61,819 bases of DNA, taken from NCBI GenBank assembly GCA_019638525.1, contig JAHBTO010000010.1:1-61819 (forward strand). Direction: 5' to 3'. Below, in pieces: positions 8,201 through 15,894 of this stretch (its first letter is position 1; each line of letters opens with the position of its first letter). The stretch comes from Ferruginibacter sp. (GTDB lineage: Bacteria; Bacteroidota; Bacteroidia; Chitinophagales; Chitinophagaceae). The notes under the pieces were generated by a model. That model ran no database searches. It was not told where the DNA came from and worked only from the letters and a program-made list of their open reading frames with translations. The translations under genes were made by a program, and so were the position numbers.

Positions 8201-9589
8201 ACAGCAACAGTAGCATCGCTGGGTTTTTTACCCATGGCGCTTTCATCGGGTGCAGGGGCCGAAGTGCAGCGGCCATTGGCAACAGTAGTTATAGGTGGAT
8301 TAATTACCGCCACTTTTTTAACACTGATTGTGTTGCCCTGTTTATATATCATTTTTTCAAAAAGAAATAAAAGAATTATGAAACAAGCTGTAACGACAGT
8401 TGCAGGAATTTTGCTCTTACTGGTTTCATTCAATGTTGAGGCACAGCAGCCCGTTCAAAAAAGAATAAGTATTGATGAAACCATCAACTTTGCAAAAAAT
8501 AACCTGCAATATGGAATCAATACACAACATATAAATAAAGGAAAGCAACTGGTAAAGACGGCAACCATGATTCCTAAAACCGGTGTGTTCGCCGAGAATG
8601 AAGATTTAAGCCCGGCCGACAAAAACGGGGTATTAAAAATCGGAATTTCTCAAAGCATTGATTGGCCCGGTTTGTACAAAGCAAAGAAAAACCTGTACAA
8701 TGAACAGTTGAAATATTATGAAGCAACGGCAGCAACCATAGATGTAGATTTAAAAAGAGATATTAGAACAGTATATTATCAGCTTTGGTATTTGCAGGAT
8801 AAGAAGTTTCTGTTTCATCGTCTTGATAGTATTTATAAATCATTAAGTGCAGCCGCAATATTAAAAGTAAAAACAGGCGATAGCCGTGGTTTGGACAGTA
8901 TTGCTGCTAATGTGCGGATGGCAGAGTTGCAGGCTTTGCTCAGCCAAATTGACAACGATATAAATATTCAGCAACAATCATTATCACAGTTAGTTAATAA
9001 TAATGATTTGATGTTACCCCTGATGCTGCCACTCGAAAAACTATCAATGCCTGTTGTGTCGGTAGATACAATGCATCCGTTACTGGCCTTGCAATCACAG
9101 AATATAAATATTGCCAATGCAGGAGTTTCAGTAATTAAAAACGAAAACAAACCTGATTTTTCAGGCCGTTTTTTCAGTCAGCGATTGTGGGGGGCAAGTA
9201 ATCCCTTTACCGGATTTTCTGTTACAGCGTCCTTCCCTTTATTCGGGGCTTCAGCTTATCGCAGTAAAGTTAAAACTGCGCAGGCCGAGGTTTTATTGCA
9301 GCAAAAGCAATTTGAGTATCAGCAACAGTTGTTCAGTACCCAACAATTGCAGATGCAAAAACAAGTGGAACGGAATAACAGTCTTTTAGTGTTTTATGAA
9401 AACAGTGGATTAAGACAAGCTGATGAAATCATAAAAGCATCATCGCTTGCATACCGGGCAGGTGAAATAAGTTTTGCTGAATTATCACAATTCTTAACCC
9501 AGGCAATCGATATTCAGAAAAGTTACCTGGAAGTGCTTAATACCTACAATCAATCAGTCATTCAATACAATTACTTTATCAATAAATAA
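5270..9589 (+). CDS. CzcA-type heavy-metal RND pump fused to a TolC-like outer-membrane channel
   Basis: 1439-residue fusion. Residues 1 to about 1035 are a complete HME-RND proton/metal antiporter: first helix, two large periplasmic loops, and twelve membrane segments in all. The TM4 motif DFGLIVDGAVIIVE near residue 400 carries the Asp, Asp and Glu known in pumps for divalent cations (Zn, Co, Cd, Ni) and differs from the CusA copper/silver type. Residues 1037-1060 form an intact signal-peptide-like segment (MKQAVTTVAGILLLL...VEAQ), and the rest is a CzcC/TolC-like channel with long coiled helices. Such fusions are known in Bacteroidota. An internal ATG at 8378 could also give a separate channel protein. 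The adaptor gene follows after 8 bases. Confidence 0.93.
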   Translation: MLNKIIHFSIKNKLIIGVMTLALIIWGLWSATKLPLDALPDVTNNQVQVITRAPTLAAQEVEQFITYPVERSLSNIQGIEEMRSFSRFGLSVITVVFKEKMDIYFARQLISEKLKIAETEIPKGMGTPEMGPVTTGLGEIYQYVIHPKKGSEQKYSAMDLRTMQDWIVGRQLTGIAGVAEVTGFGGISKQYEVAINPERLKAMNITIPEIFIALQKNNENTGGAYIDKKPNAYFIRGVGLVKTFADIESIVIKHQSGIPVLIRDVATVQFGSPPRYGAMTYNGEKEVVGGIVLMMKGANSATVVELVKERMKTVEKSLPDDVEIEAFLDRTNLIDRAINTVQTNLVEGALIVILILVLFLGNLRAGLIVASAIPLSLLFALALMNLFGVSANLMSLGAIDFGLIVDGAVIIVEATLHFFASEKLKGKLTQQQMDNAVGGSARRMMSSAAFGQIIILIVYLPILSLQGVEGKMFRPMAETVSFAILGALILSLTYIPMMSALFLSKNITHKRTFADRMMGFFQRIYAPLIKGAVKFKYAVTGIAVGLLIISIIIFKNMGGEFIPTLEEGDYAIEFVLPQGSSLSQTTETVMMAQRMLLKYPEVKMVVGKTGAADIATDPMPPEASDLMVIMKPKKEWTTTKDFYELADIMRDKLSTIPGVIAEPSQPIQMRFNELMTGIRQDVAIKIFGENLDTLVAYADKVAAVIGPIKGITQPQVERVDGLPQITIEYDRAKIAGYGLNIEDINHIISTAFAGEEAGVVFENERKFDLVVRLDSAHRTGLTDVSDLYVPLNDGNQIPLSQVANISFKTGPAQISRESGKRRIYVSFNVSGRDVASVVKEAQEKLNAKVKLPPGYYYTYGGTFENLQKASARLMIVLPLALLLIFFMLYLTFRSVKDATLIFTAIPMSAIGGVFALLLRGMPFSISAGVGFIALFGVAVLNGIVLISTFNQLKKDGMDDILQRVWEGTKIRLRPVLMTATVASLGFLPMALSSGAGAEVQRPLATVVIGGLITATFLTLIVLPCLYIIFSKRNKRIMKQAVTTVAGILLLLVSFNVEAQQPVQKRISIDETINFAKNNLQYGINTQHINKGKQLVKTATMIPKTGVFAENEDLSPADKNGVLKIGISQSIDWPGLYKAKKNLYNEQLKYYEATAATIDVDLKRDIRTVYYQLWYLQDKKFLFHRLDSIYKSLSAAAILKVKTGDSRGLDSIAANVRMAELQALLSQIDNDINIQQQSLSQLVNNNDLMLPLMLPLEKLSMPVVSVDTMHPLLALQSQNINIANAGVSVIKNENKPDFSGRFFSQRLWGASNPFTGFSVTASFPLFGASAYRSKVKTAQAEVLLQQKQFEYQQQLFSTQQLQMQKQVERNNSLLVFYENSGLRQADEIIKASSLAYRAGEISFAELSQFLTQAIDIQKSYLEVLNTYNQSVIQYNYFINK

Positions 9590-9597
9590 TTTCGTTT

Positions 9598-10788
9598 ATG
9601 AAAAATAAATCAGTCTTCATTATTACCCTTATTGCTGCTGCTTTCTTTGTTTCCTGCGGAAGTAAGGACAAAACAGAAACAGCTTCACCAGAAACAGAAA
9701 CCCATGCTGATGAACATACAAATCCTGATGAAGCCACACTGACTGCGGATCAGATTAAAACCATCGGCATTGAGTTTGGAGCAATTGAACAGAAGCAGTT
9801 AACGGCTTCACTTAAAACAAACGGTGTGCTTAAAGTACCTAACCAGAATAAGGCCAGCATCAATTCAGTGTACAGCGGCGTAATAAAATCATTGCTGGTT
9901 CAGCCGGGCAATAGTGTTTCAAAAGGCCAAACCATTGCAACCATTTCTAATCCGGAGTTTATACAGGTGCAAAGTGAATACCTGAGTATCAATTCAAGAA
10001 TTGTATTAGCTGAACAGGAATACAACCGTCAGAAAGAATTAAATGCTGGTAATGCTGGTGCGTTGAAAAATCTACAGGCTGCCGATGCAGAGTTAAAATC
10101 ACTAAGGACAAGACGTTCTTCATTGCAACAGCAGATTCAATTGATGGGCATCAGTACATCTTCACTTTCTAACGGCAGGTTAATTTCTGTTTTGGCAGTG
10201 CGTAGTCCTATAAGCGGCGTAGTAAGTAATGTACATGTAAAGATGGGCAGTTATGTTGACCTGAGTACTGTTGTTGCAGAAGTAGTTGACAACAGCCGCC
10301 TGCATCTTGATTTATTTGTGTACGAAAAAGATTTACCCAAAATAAAAAATAAGCAAACCATTCATTTTACAGTAACCAATAATCCTGGTAAAGAGTATGA
10401 TGCAGAAATATTTTCTTTAGGTTCTTCTTTTGAAAATGAAAGCAAAGCGGTTTCAGTACATGCAATGGTAAAAGGCGATAAGACAGGCTTGATTGATGGG
10501 ATGAACATTACAGCAAACATCAGTCTTGACCAGGCCACTTTGCCTGCTATACCAACTGAAGCCATCGTCAATTACCAGGGTCAGGATTTTATTTTTATAG
10601 TTGATTCCGTGGATACTAAGAAAAATGAAACTCATTTTAAAAGAATACCGGTTGTAAAAGGCACAAGTGATGTTGGTTATAGCGAAATCACTTTGTTAAA
10701 GGATATTCCTGCGGATGCAAAAGTGGTACTAAAGGGCTCCTTTTTCATATTAGCAAAGCAAACAAATACAGAAGGTCACAGCGATTAA
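9598..10788 (+). CDS. RND efflux periplasmic adaptor (CzcB/CusB-like lipoprotein)
   Basis: 396 residues. A lipoprotein signal ends at VSCGSK (Cys20), and a His/Glu-rich stretch (ETHADEHTNPDE) follows. The membrane-fusion core contains the biotinyl-lipoyl halves (GVIKSLLVQPGNSVSKGQ... and VRSPISGVVSNVHVKMGSYV) around a helical hairpin, then the beta-barrel and membrane-proximal domains. In the tripartite complex it joins the inner-membrane pump to the channel. It sits 8 bases after the pump-channel fusion and 9 before the Zn-ATPase, giving one transcription unit. The N-terminal His/Glu stretch may help capture metal. Confidence 0.93.
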   Translation: MKNKSVFIITLIAAAFFVSCGSKDKTETASPETETHADEHTNPDEATLTADQIKTIGIEFGAIEQKQLTASLKTNGVLKVPNQNKASINSVYSGVIKSLLVQPGNSVSKGQTIATISNPEFIQVQSEYLSINSRIVLAEQEYNRQKELNAGNAGALKNLQAADAELKSLRTRRSSLQQQIQLMGISTSSLSNGRLISVLAVRSPISGVVSNVHVKMGSYVDLSTVVAEVVDNSRLHLDLFVYEKDLPKIKNKQTIHFTVTNNPGKEYDAEIFSLGSSFENESKAVSVHAMVKGDKTGLIDGMNITANISLDQATLPAIPTEAIVNYQGQDFIFIVDSVDTKKNETHFKRIPVVKGTSDVGYSEITLLKDIPADAKVVLKGSFFILAKQTNTEGHSD

Positions 10789-10797
10789 TAAATATTT

Positions 10798-12714
10798 ATG
10801 GAAAATAACGGAAAACATACAGACTTGCACGACCACAATATAGAGTTTCAATCAGAGAAACCGGGTTGGATAACACATTGGGATTTACTATTGGCACTAT
10901 TCATTTTAATAGTGTTATTAGTATTGGAATATGCTTTCAAAATCAGATTACCCGAATTAGCATCATTAATAATAAATGCCGCAGCCTACCTGCTTGCTGG
11001 AAGAAAAGTGTTAGACCTTGCCTTTCGTAAATCAAAACGAGGCGATATTTTTAATGAATTTGTTTTGATGAGTGTGGCTACAATCGGAGCATTCATTATT
11101 GGCGAATATGAAGAAGGTGTTGCTGTGATGGTATTTTACCAGATTGGAGAGTGGTTTCAGGATGCAGCCGTAAGCAATGCAAAACGCAGCATCAAAGCAT
11201 TACTGGATATAAGGCCCGATGAAGTAACCGTAATAAGAAACAATGCGCCGCTCATTGCAGATCCATCCATTGTAGAGTTAAATGAAACCATACAAGTAAA
11301 GCCAGGTGAGAAAGTTGCCCTCGATGGCGAACTGCTTTCAGAAAATGCTTCCTTCAATACAGCAGCCTTGACAGGCGAAAGCAAGCCGGACACCAAGTAT
11401 AAAGGAGAAACTGTTTTGGCCGGCATGATTAATTTGAATACAGTGGCTGAAGTGAAAGTAAAGTCTTTGTTTAAGGATAGTAAACTGAGTAAGATTTTAG
11501 AAATGGTGCAGGATGCCACGGCACGAAAATCACAAACGCAATTATTCATCAGTCGTTTTGCAAAAGTCTATACGCCTATTGTATTTTTCTTAGCCATTGC
11601 AGTTTGTTTGGTTCCATACTTCTTTATAGCCGACTATGTTTTTCAAACATGGTTTTACAGGGCATTGGTATTCATGGTTATCAGTTGTCCATGTGCATTG
11701 GTGGTATCTATTCCTCTTGGTTATTTTGGAGGAATAGGACTTGCATCAAAGAACGGCGTTCTTTTCAAGGGAGGAAATTTCCTCGATGTAATGACAAAGA
11801 TCAATACCGTTGTAATGGATAAGACAGGCACACTTACAAAAGGAGTTTTTAAAGTACAGAAAGTAATAACAAATAATATTGATGAAAAAGAATTGGTACA
11901 TCTTACCGCAGCATTAGAAAAAAACTCCACACATCCGATTGCAAAAACAATAGCAGATTATGCAGAGAGTAATACAAATGAAGTAAAAGTTGAAGCTGTT
12001 GAAGAAATTGCCGGACATGGATTAAAAGGAATGGTTGACGGAAAAGAAATGCTTGCTGGTAACGTAAAACTGCTGAAGAAATTCAACATATCCTATCCGG
12101 AAGAAATTGAAAACATTGTTGACACCATTGTTGTGATAGCTATCAACAATCAGTATGCAGGCTATATTACCATTGCAGATGAAATTAAAGAAGATGCTGT
12201 ACAGGCAATTCAAGACATGCATAAATTGAATATTAAAACAGTTATGCTGTCAGGCGATAAACAATCCGTAGTGGATGAAGTGGCAAAAGCAGTTGGTATA
12301 GATGAAGCATTCGGCGATTTACTCCCCGAGGGAAAAGTAGAGAAAGTACAACAGTTAAAGAATGAAGGAAAGCACATTGCATTTGTAGGTGATGGTGTAA
12401 ATGATGCACCTGTGTTGGCTTTAGCAGATGCTGGTATAGCAATGGGTGGATTAGGAAGTGATGCCACCATCGAAACGGCAGACGTAGTAATTCAGAATGA
12501 CCAACCATCTAAAATTGTATCTGCTATCAAAATAGGAAAGATAACCCGTAGCATTGTCTGGCAGAATATCACTATGGCCATGACGGTAAAAGTATTTGTA
12601 TTGATTCTCGGTGCTGGCGGTATTGCCACTTTATGGGAGGCGGTAATTGCAGATGTGGGAGTGGCGTTACTTGCGATAATGAATGCTGTAAGAATACAAC
12701 GAATGAAAGTTTAA
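10798..12714 (+). CDS. Zn/Cd/Pb-type P1B-ATPase (ZntA/CadA-like)
   Basis: 638-residue inner-membrane ATPase exporting divalent soft metals from the cytoplasm. Seen: TGESKPD (about residue 191), CPC in ISCPCALVV (about 296), the phosphorylated Asp in DKTGTLTKG (about 340), STHPIAK, GDGVNDAPVL (about 530), and a final helix with EAVIADVGVAL. The CPC motif and this last-helix Asp fit the P1B-2 (Zn/Cd/Pb) group. There is no N-terminal HMA domain; only a short His/Asp sequence (HTDLHDHN) precedes the first helix. Together with the RND system it allows two-step export, cytoplasm to periplasm to outside. Confidence 0.93.
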   Translation: MENNGKHTDLHDHNIEFQSEKPGWITHWDLLLALFILIVLLVLEYAFKIRLPELASLIINAAAYLLAGRKVLDLAFRKSKRGDIFNEFVLMSVATIGAFIIGEYEEGVAVMVFYQIGEWFQDAAVSNAKRSIKALLDIRPDEVTVIRNNAPLIADPSIVELNETIQVKPGEKVALDGELLSENASFNTAALTGESKPDTKYKGETVLAGMINLNTVAEVKVKSLFKDSKLSKILEMVQDATARKSQTQLFISRFAKVYTPIVFFLAIAVCLVPYFFIADYVFQTWFYRALVFMVISCPCALVVSIPLGYFGGIGLASKNGVLFKGGNFLDVMTKINTVVMDKTGTLTKGVFKVQKVITNNIDEKELVHLTAALEKNSTHPIAKTIADYAESNTNEVKVEAVEEIAGHGLKGMVDGKEMLAGNVKLLKKFNISYPEEIENIVDTIVVIAINNQYAGYITIADEIKEDAVQAIQDMHKLNIKTVMLSGDKQSVVDEVAKAVGIDEAFGDLLPEGKVEKVQQLKNEGKHIAFVGDGVNDAPVLALADAGIAMGGLGSDATIETADVVIQNDQPSKIVSAIKIGKITRSIVWQNITMAMTVKVFVLILGAGGIATLWEAVIADVGVALLAIMNAVRIQRMKV

Positions 12715-12750
12715 TACCAGCTTCAGTATTTCATGGCATCTTCGTTGTCT

Positions 12751-12773
12751 ACCTTCTTCCAGTGGAAGAAGGT
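12751..12773. other. Perfect hairpin after the metal operon
   Basis: ACCTTCTTCC and GGAAGAAGGT form a 10-bp stem around AGT, 36 bases after the ATPase stop. There is no proper T-run, so it could be a factor-dependent terminator, a 3'-end stabilising stem or part of a recombination border. Confidence 0.4.
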
Positions 12774-12901
12774 CTCCCTTGTACGTTCTGTTCATTAGGC
12801 ATCAATACCGTCTCCGTAACAATCTTTATTCTACATCAACCCATCATGTCGCCAACCCACCGCAGACAACTGTCAATCCGATTAAAAAAATAAAATAAAC
12901 T

Positions 12902-13085
12902 GCAAAGATAGCACCGGCACAAAGCCAACGCTTCGCAGCATAAACACAAACCTAACTCACAAGGCCATCATTTATACTGCAACCCGCAATCCCGGATGCT
13001 GTTAGAGAGCAGTTATTTTATTTTTTCATTTTTAATCGTTTTGTTATGTCAGTTCTTATTCAGCGTTGGCTTGTTGGCAGCATCT
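12902..13085. repeat. Hairpin element R1 (long-loop copy)
   Basis: Begins with GCAAAG. An 11-bp perfect stem, AAGCCAACGCT (12922-12932) with AGCGTTGGCTT (13062-13072), encloses a loop of about 129 bases that opens with GCATAAACACAAACC. Outside it, AGAT/ATCT and GC/GC pairs suggest an interrupted outer stem. The loop motif and the 5' GCAAAG are shared with the elements at 14323 and 15034, while the stem sequence is entirely different. It follows the metal operon and precedes the C+T-rich region. Confidence 0.6.
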
Positions 13086-14123
13086 GGGTTAGCTGCTGGT
13101 TCGTTTCGCCTGGTGTGTTTGTTTTTTCATCACAGTTAGGCCATTCATTTACTTCGTCATGTGAGCCTCCCTGGTAGAGGGCTTTCTTTTTTTAATGAAT
13201 GAATTGGCTGAAAGAAAGCCCACCGCACAAAACCTATGCTTCTTTTCCCTCCGCACAGACCCCACGCTTCGCCGGTAAATAGGTGTTCGTCATTCGTCGT
13301 CAGCAAGTAGATATGCCAAACCATTGCATCAGCAGCAATAAAATTTTTTATTACACTTTTATGGTATTGCTGCACATGCAATGCCCTTCGGGCTGCTACG
13401 CAGGTTTGTCATATTACTTGCAGTTCCTCCTCATTCCTCACGGCAGCTACTGTGTCCTTCACGCCACTTCGTTCATTACTTCCTTCGTTACGCTTCATTA
13501 CACCACGTTCGCAGCTATCACATTTGCTTCAAGGCCGGGCATCCCATAGCCAGACACAATGCAACACACAAGGGAATGCACCAGCCTTTCGCAAGCCAAT
13601 GCTACCATACTCACTGGGTTCCATTTCGCTTCACTACGTCATTCATTCACTTCAGTAGCGTTCAGTCCACCCGCTGCCCATTATTTTGCTCGCCGGCTAT
13701 CCCCATTTCGGCTGCGTTCACTAAGTGCTGCTCCTAACACAAGCCCTGACACATGGCTCATTCGTCCCTCATTTCGCCATGCAGCACTAAGCTCACTTGC
13801 ATCGTTCCGCCGCCTCCGTACCCTGACGGGAAATATACTGCGGCGGCTCCACATGGAGCTGGCATCGCCATTCGTTCCTCATGGCTTTTCTGCCAGCCCC
13901 TCATGGGGGCTCGCAGCAGCCTTCGTTCGTCGTTCCTCCTCTCTTCGGCTGCTTACGGCGGCTCGCCTCCAACGCTACAGTGCGGACAAGTTTGCCGCAC
14001 AGCTATGCTTCTTTTTTTGCCGCAGGCGCTTTTACCGGCAATTCTAAGAAAATCCTCTGCTGGTAAGGTTTTCAAGTGAAGTTTTTCATTTGTCCTTTTC
14101 AATCTGAAGAAAGACCGTCACAT
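13086..14123. other. C+T-rich, stop-poor stretch without a convincing gene
   Basis: About 1 kb, visibly richer in C and T on this strand and higher in GC than its surroundings, especially 13380-14050. All three forward frames stay open for 60-160 codons at overlapping places, because stop codons need purines. None of these translations looks like a protein: they are Ser/Arg/Pro/His-rich and lack any family motif. Short inverted repeats such as GCAGCACT/AGTGCTGC recur. It may encode a structured RNA or be a decayed segment; nothing firm can be said. Confidence 0.5.
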
Positions 14124-14141
14124 TTGGGAGCGCTCTCCCAA
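14124..14141. other. Perfect hairpin before the 41-aa gene
   Basis: TTGGGAG and CTCCCAA pair around CGCT, 31 bases before the ATG at 14173. There is no T-run on the + strand. It may separate the C+T-rich stretch from the small gene or act in its leader. Confidence 0.4.
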
Positions 14142-14172
14142 TAAGACCAAGGGCATAATTAAATCGATAATT

Positions 14173-14298
14173 ATGTCTATTCCTAAAAATCTAAAAACAA
14201 AGAAGACCTGGTTTGAAAAAATTAAACTGGTTTATGACATCTTCAAATTGCTGTTTGACCTGTATATGTTGTACAGGAAAATGAAAGGAGAAGAATAA
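14173..14298 (+). CDS. Small basic protein, 41 aa, unknown
   Basis: Reads MSIPKNLKTKKTWFEKIKLV and then an aromatic/hydrophobic helix (DIFKLLFDLYMLYRKM) with a charged GEE end. Its composition and AT-rich codon use are protein-like, in contrast to the C+T-rich stretch before it. No family is recognised. It is bounded by a hairpin upstream and by hairpin element R2 downstream. Confidence 0.45.
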   Translation: MSIPKNLKTKKTWFEKIKLVYDIFKLLFDLYMLYRKMKGEE

Positions 14299-14322
14299 AT
14301 CCAGGCAATAAATAAAAAAATC

Positions 14323-14472
14323 GCAAAGTTAAGCGGCTATCACATACCGGATCAAATTGGTCCGGCAAGGAACTACGGCATAAACACAAATCCACAGCAC
14401 GGCTGTCACACTGAGCTTGGCGAAGTGCCTCCATTTATTCCGTTCCTCCTTGCCGTTCCAGCCACGCCGCTT
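14323..14472. repeat. Hairpin element R2
   Basis: Starts with GCAAAG. The inner 9-bp stem CGGCAAGGA (14363-14371) pairs with TCCTTGCCG (14447-14455), and the outer 7-bp stem AAGCGGC (14331-14337) pairs with GCCGCTT (14466-14472). The 75-base loop starting ACTACGGCATAAACACA is nearly the same as that of R3, with about eight differences, while both stems differ in sequence but stay paired. After the outer stem comes GGTAATTAAGCT. It separates the 41-aa gene from the DUF6943-like gene. Confidence 0.7.
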
Positions 14473-14556
14473 GGTAATTAAGCTTTCTTTTTTTCTCTTT
14501 TTTCTTTTGTTTAAAATTTTCAAAAGGGGATGAGAATCACTTAAAGCTTAATCATT

Positions 14557-14991
14557 ATGATGTTTCCTCAAATCCGCTGTTATCAATTGGGTGCTTTGGC
14601 TCAGCCAAATGTCTTTTTTATTCTTGCAAAAGGTGAGAATGCCGGCAAACCTTCTCTAAAGCCCTGGGTAAATTCTTTTGTAGTTATTTGTTCCAATGAA
14701 AAGTATTTCCGGTTTTATTTCTGGTTAGTTTATGCCCTGTTTAAAGCAAAAAAGTTTAAAATCCGGTTGCGTGGCACTGCCATTCCATTTATTAATAAAG
14801 CTGACATAGCTGATACCCTGAAGGAAGTTGCACCAGCAGTATATGAGGACTGGTCAAAGTTCCAGGAACTTTTAAATACGCTTGATAAACTGGAGTTATT
14901 GAAATCTTCCCTTGGTCAGCAGCTGCTGGCATCTGAAAATTTGCAAAGCTATCTCTTGCATAAATACTTTACCGGCAGGCAAAGGTCCTGA
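14557..14991 (+). CDS. DUF6943-like protein
   Basis: 144-residue soluble protein. The pattern NVFFILAKGENAGKPSLKPW near residues 19-38, a Cys-containing strand (FVVICSN), an aromatic stretch (FRFYFWLVYALFKAKKF), a Gly-Thr-x-Ile-Pro-Phe loop and a C-terminal helical region match Bacteroidota DUF6943 proteins as I recall them. These are typical of accessory and integrative elements and have no known function. It starts at an ATG with an A/T-rich leader and stands alone between two hairpin elements, like a gene cassette. The family call is from memory. Confidence 0.6.
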   Translation: MMFPQIRCYQLGALAQPNVFFILAKGENAGKPSLKPWVNSFVVICSNEKYFRFYFWLVYALFKAKKFKIRLRGTAIPFINKADIADTLKEVAPAVYEDWSKFQELLNTLDKLELLKSSLGQQLLASENLQSYLLHKYFTGRQRS

Positions 14992-15033
14992 TAAAACTGC
15001 CTTTGCATTTTTCATAAAATAATCAATTCTTCC

Positions 15034-15199
15034 GCAAAGGTAGTGGCTGCATCAGCGGCAGGACTAAGCCCGGCTAAACTAAAGCCAGACAGCCAAAAGA
15101 CTACGGCATAAACACAGGCCTGCAGCACGGCTGTCACACTGAGCTTGGCGAAATGCCTTCATTTATTCCGTTTCCTTTTGGCCTGGAACTGCAGCCACT
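15034..15199. repeat. Hairpin element R3
   Basis: Starts with GCAAAG. The outer 10-bp stem AGTGGCTGCA (15042-15051) pairs with TGCAGCCACT (15190-15199), and the inner 8-bp stem GCCAAAAG (15092-15099) pairs with CTTTTGGC (15175-15182). The 75-base loop is that of R2, including CAGCACGGCTGTCACACTGA. The outer stem is followed by GGTAAGAAGCT, as in R2. It lies 42 bases after the DUF6943-like gene and 25 before the 66-aa ORF. Confidence 0.7.
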
Positions 15200-15224
15200 G
15201 GTAAGAAGCTCTAAATTTTTTATT

Positions 15225-15425
15225 ATGCAAAATTCATCTCGTTCTTCAGCTGCTTCTTCTTTCAGGGCCAGCTTTCCCGGTCGTCGTCGCCGGCAGTGGG
15301 TTTCTTATTTCTTTTATGGCTGCTTGTATAATGCTCAGGTTTGCGTTATCATGCGTTGCCCGGTTGTTAATGGGGTTGCCCTGGTTCATTTGGCCTGGCA
15401 GCATAAAATAATTCCTGCGTCGTAG
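15225..15425 (+). CDS. Small hypothetical protein, 66 aa
   Basis: Ser/Arg-rich start (QNSSRSSAASSFRASFPGRR) followed by an aromatic and hydrophobic half with three Cys. ATG at 15225 is preferred to one 72 bases upstream that would run through hairpin element R3. No family is recognised. Position between R3 and a strong terminator suggests a short transcribed unit, but coding is not certain. Confidence 0.3.
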   Translation: MQNSSRSSAASSFRASFPGRRRRQWVSYFFYGCLYNAQVCVIMRCPVVNGVALVHLAWQHKIIPAS

Positions 15426-15436
15426 CAGGTTTTATA

Positions 15437-15471
15437 AAGTAAGGCCCCGGTTTTCTGGCCGGGGCTTACTT
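15437..15471. terminator. Strong hairpin between convergent units
   Basis: AAGTAAGGCCCCGG pairs with CCGGGGCTTACTT with a single bulged base; the loop is eight bases. It stands between the + strand small ORF ending at 15425 and the - strand module ending at 15501, and would end transcription from both sides. Confidence 0.75.
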
Positions 15472-15500
15472 CTTTACTTCGGTCACCACAATCGAAGTAG

Positions 15501-15686
15501 CTATTTTTTAAGTCGCTTAATAAGAAATTTAAGAAAATGGGTGATTCCAAAACTTACCACCGCTCCACCTGCAGCAAGAATTGCAGTTTTCAACAGATCT
15601 TCGCTTTTGATATTGACGAATATTGTTAAAAGAGTACCGCCAATTGTTCCTGCCTTGGTACTGTTATCAAAATAAGGCTGATTCAT
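15501..15686 (-). CDS. Small single-span membrane protein
   Basis: 61 residues: a polar start (MNQPYFDNSTKAGTIGGTL), a hydrophobic helix (TAILAAGGAVVSFGITHFL) and a basic tail (KFLIKRLKK). Size and layout resemble small holins, but no family is recognised. One base separates its start from the stop of the gene before it, so it is the last gene of a four-gene minus-strand unit ending at the hairpin at 15437-15471. Confidence 0.6.
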   Translation of the reverse strand: MNQPYFDNSTKAGTIGGTLLTIFVNIKSEDLLKTAILAAGGAVVSFGITHFLKFLIKRLKK

Positions 15687-15687
15687 G

Positions 15688-15894
15688 TTATTCTCCTTTT
15701 ACTGCAGTCTGGCTCACTGTCCCGGCAACTCCACCGGCAACAGCCAGGTACCCGGCAATTTTTAGAACCACGGCTGGTAATGCAACTGGTGCCGCTAAAA
15801 TAGAAGTTCCGAGAGCAGCTATTGTAAGACCTATATTCCGTACTTTCTTAAAAAACTTTGGTGTGGGCGACTTAATCCTTTGCGATAATTTCAT
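15688..15894 (-). CDS. Small putative membrane protein
   Basis: 68 residues with a very basic N-terminus (MKLSQRIKSPTPKFFKKVRN) and a long Ala/Gly/Val hydrophobic stretch that could form one or two helices (IGLTIAALGTSILAAP... VLKIAGYLAVAGGVAGTV). It overlaps the DUF5675 gene by 4 bases (ATGA), so the two are translationally coupled. Function is unknown; with its neighbour it could form a two-component membrane or pore pair, which is inference. Confidence 0.6.
   Translation of the reverse strand: MKLSQRIKSPTPKFFKKVRNIGLTIAALGTSILAAPVALPAVVLKIAGYLAVAGGVAGTVSQTAVKGE

Noticed and set aside
7867..8433. 188-codon open frame on the minus strand inside the RND pump gene
   Set aside because: It lies fully within a strongly supported gene on the other strand and has no motif; it is a codon-use shadow.
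13283..14079. Five overlapping forward open frames of 60-160 codons
   Set aside because: They overlap in different phases, arise from the shortage of purines needed for stop codons, and their translations are low in structure-forming residues with no motif.
14329..14523. Minus-strand small frames across hairpin element R2
   Set aside because: They run through the paired stems and loop of a repeat and have no protein-like features.
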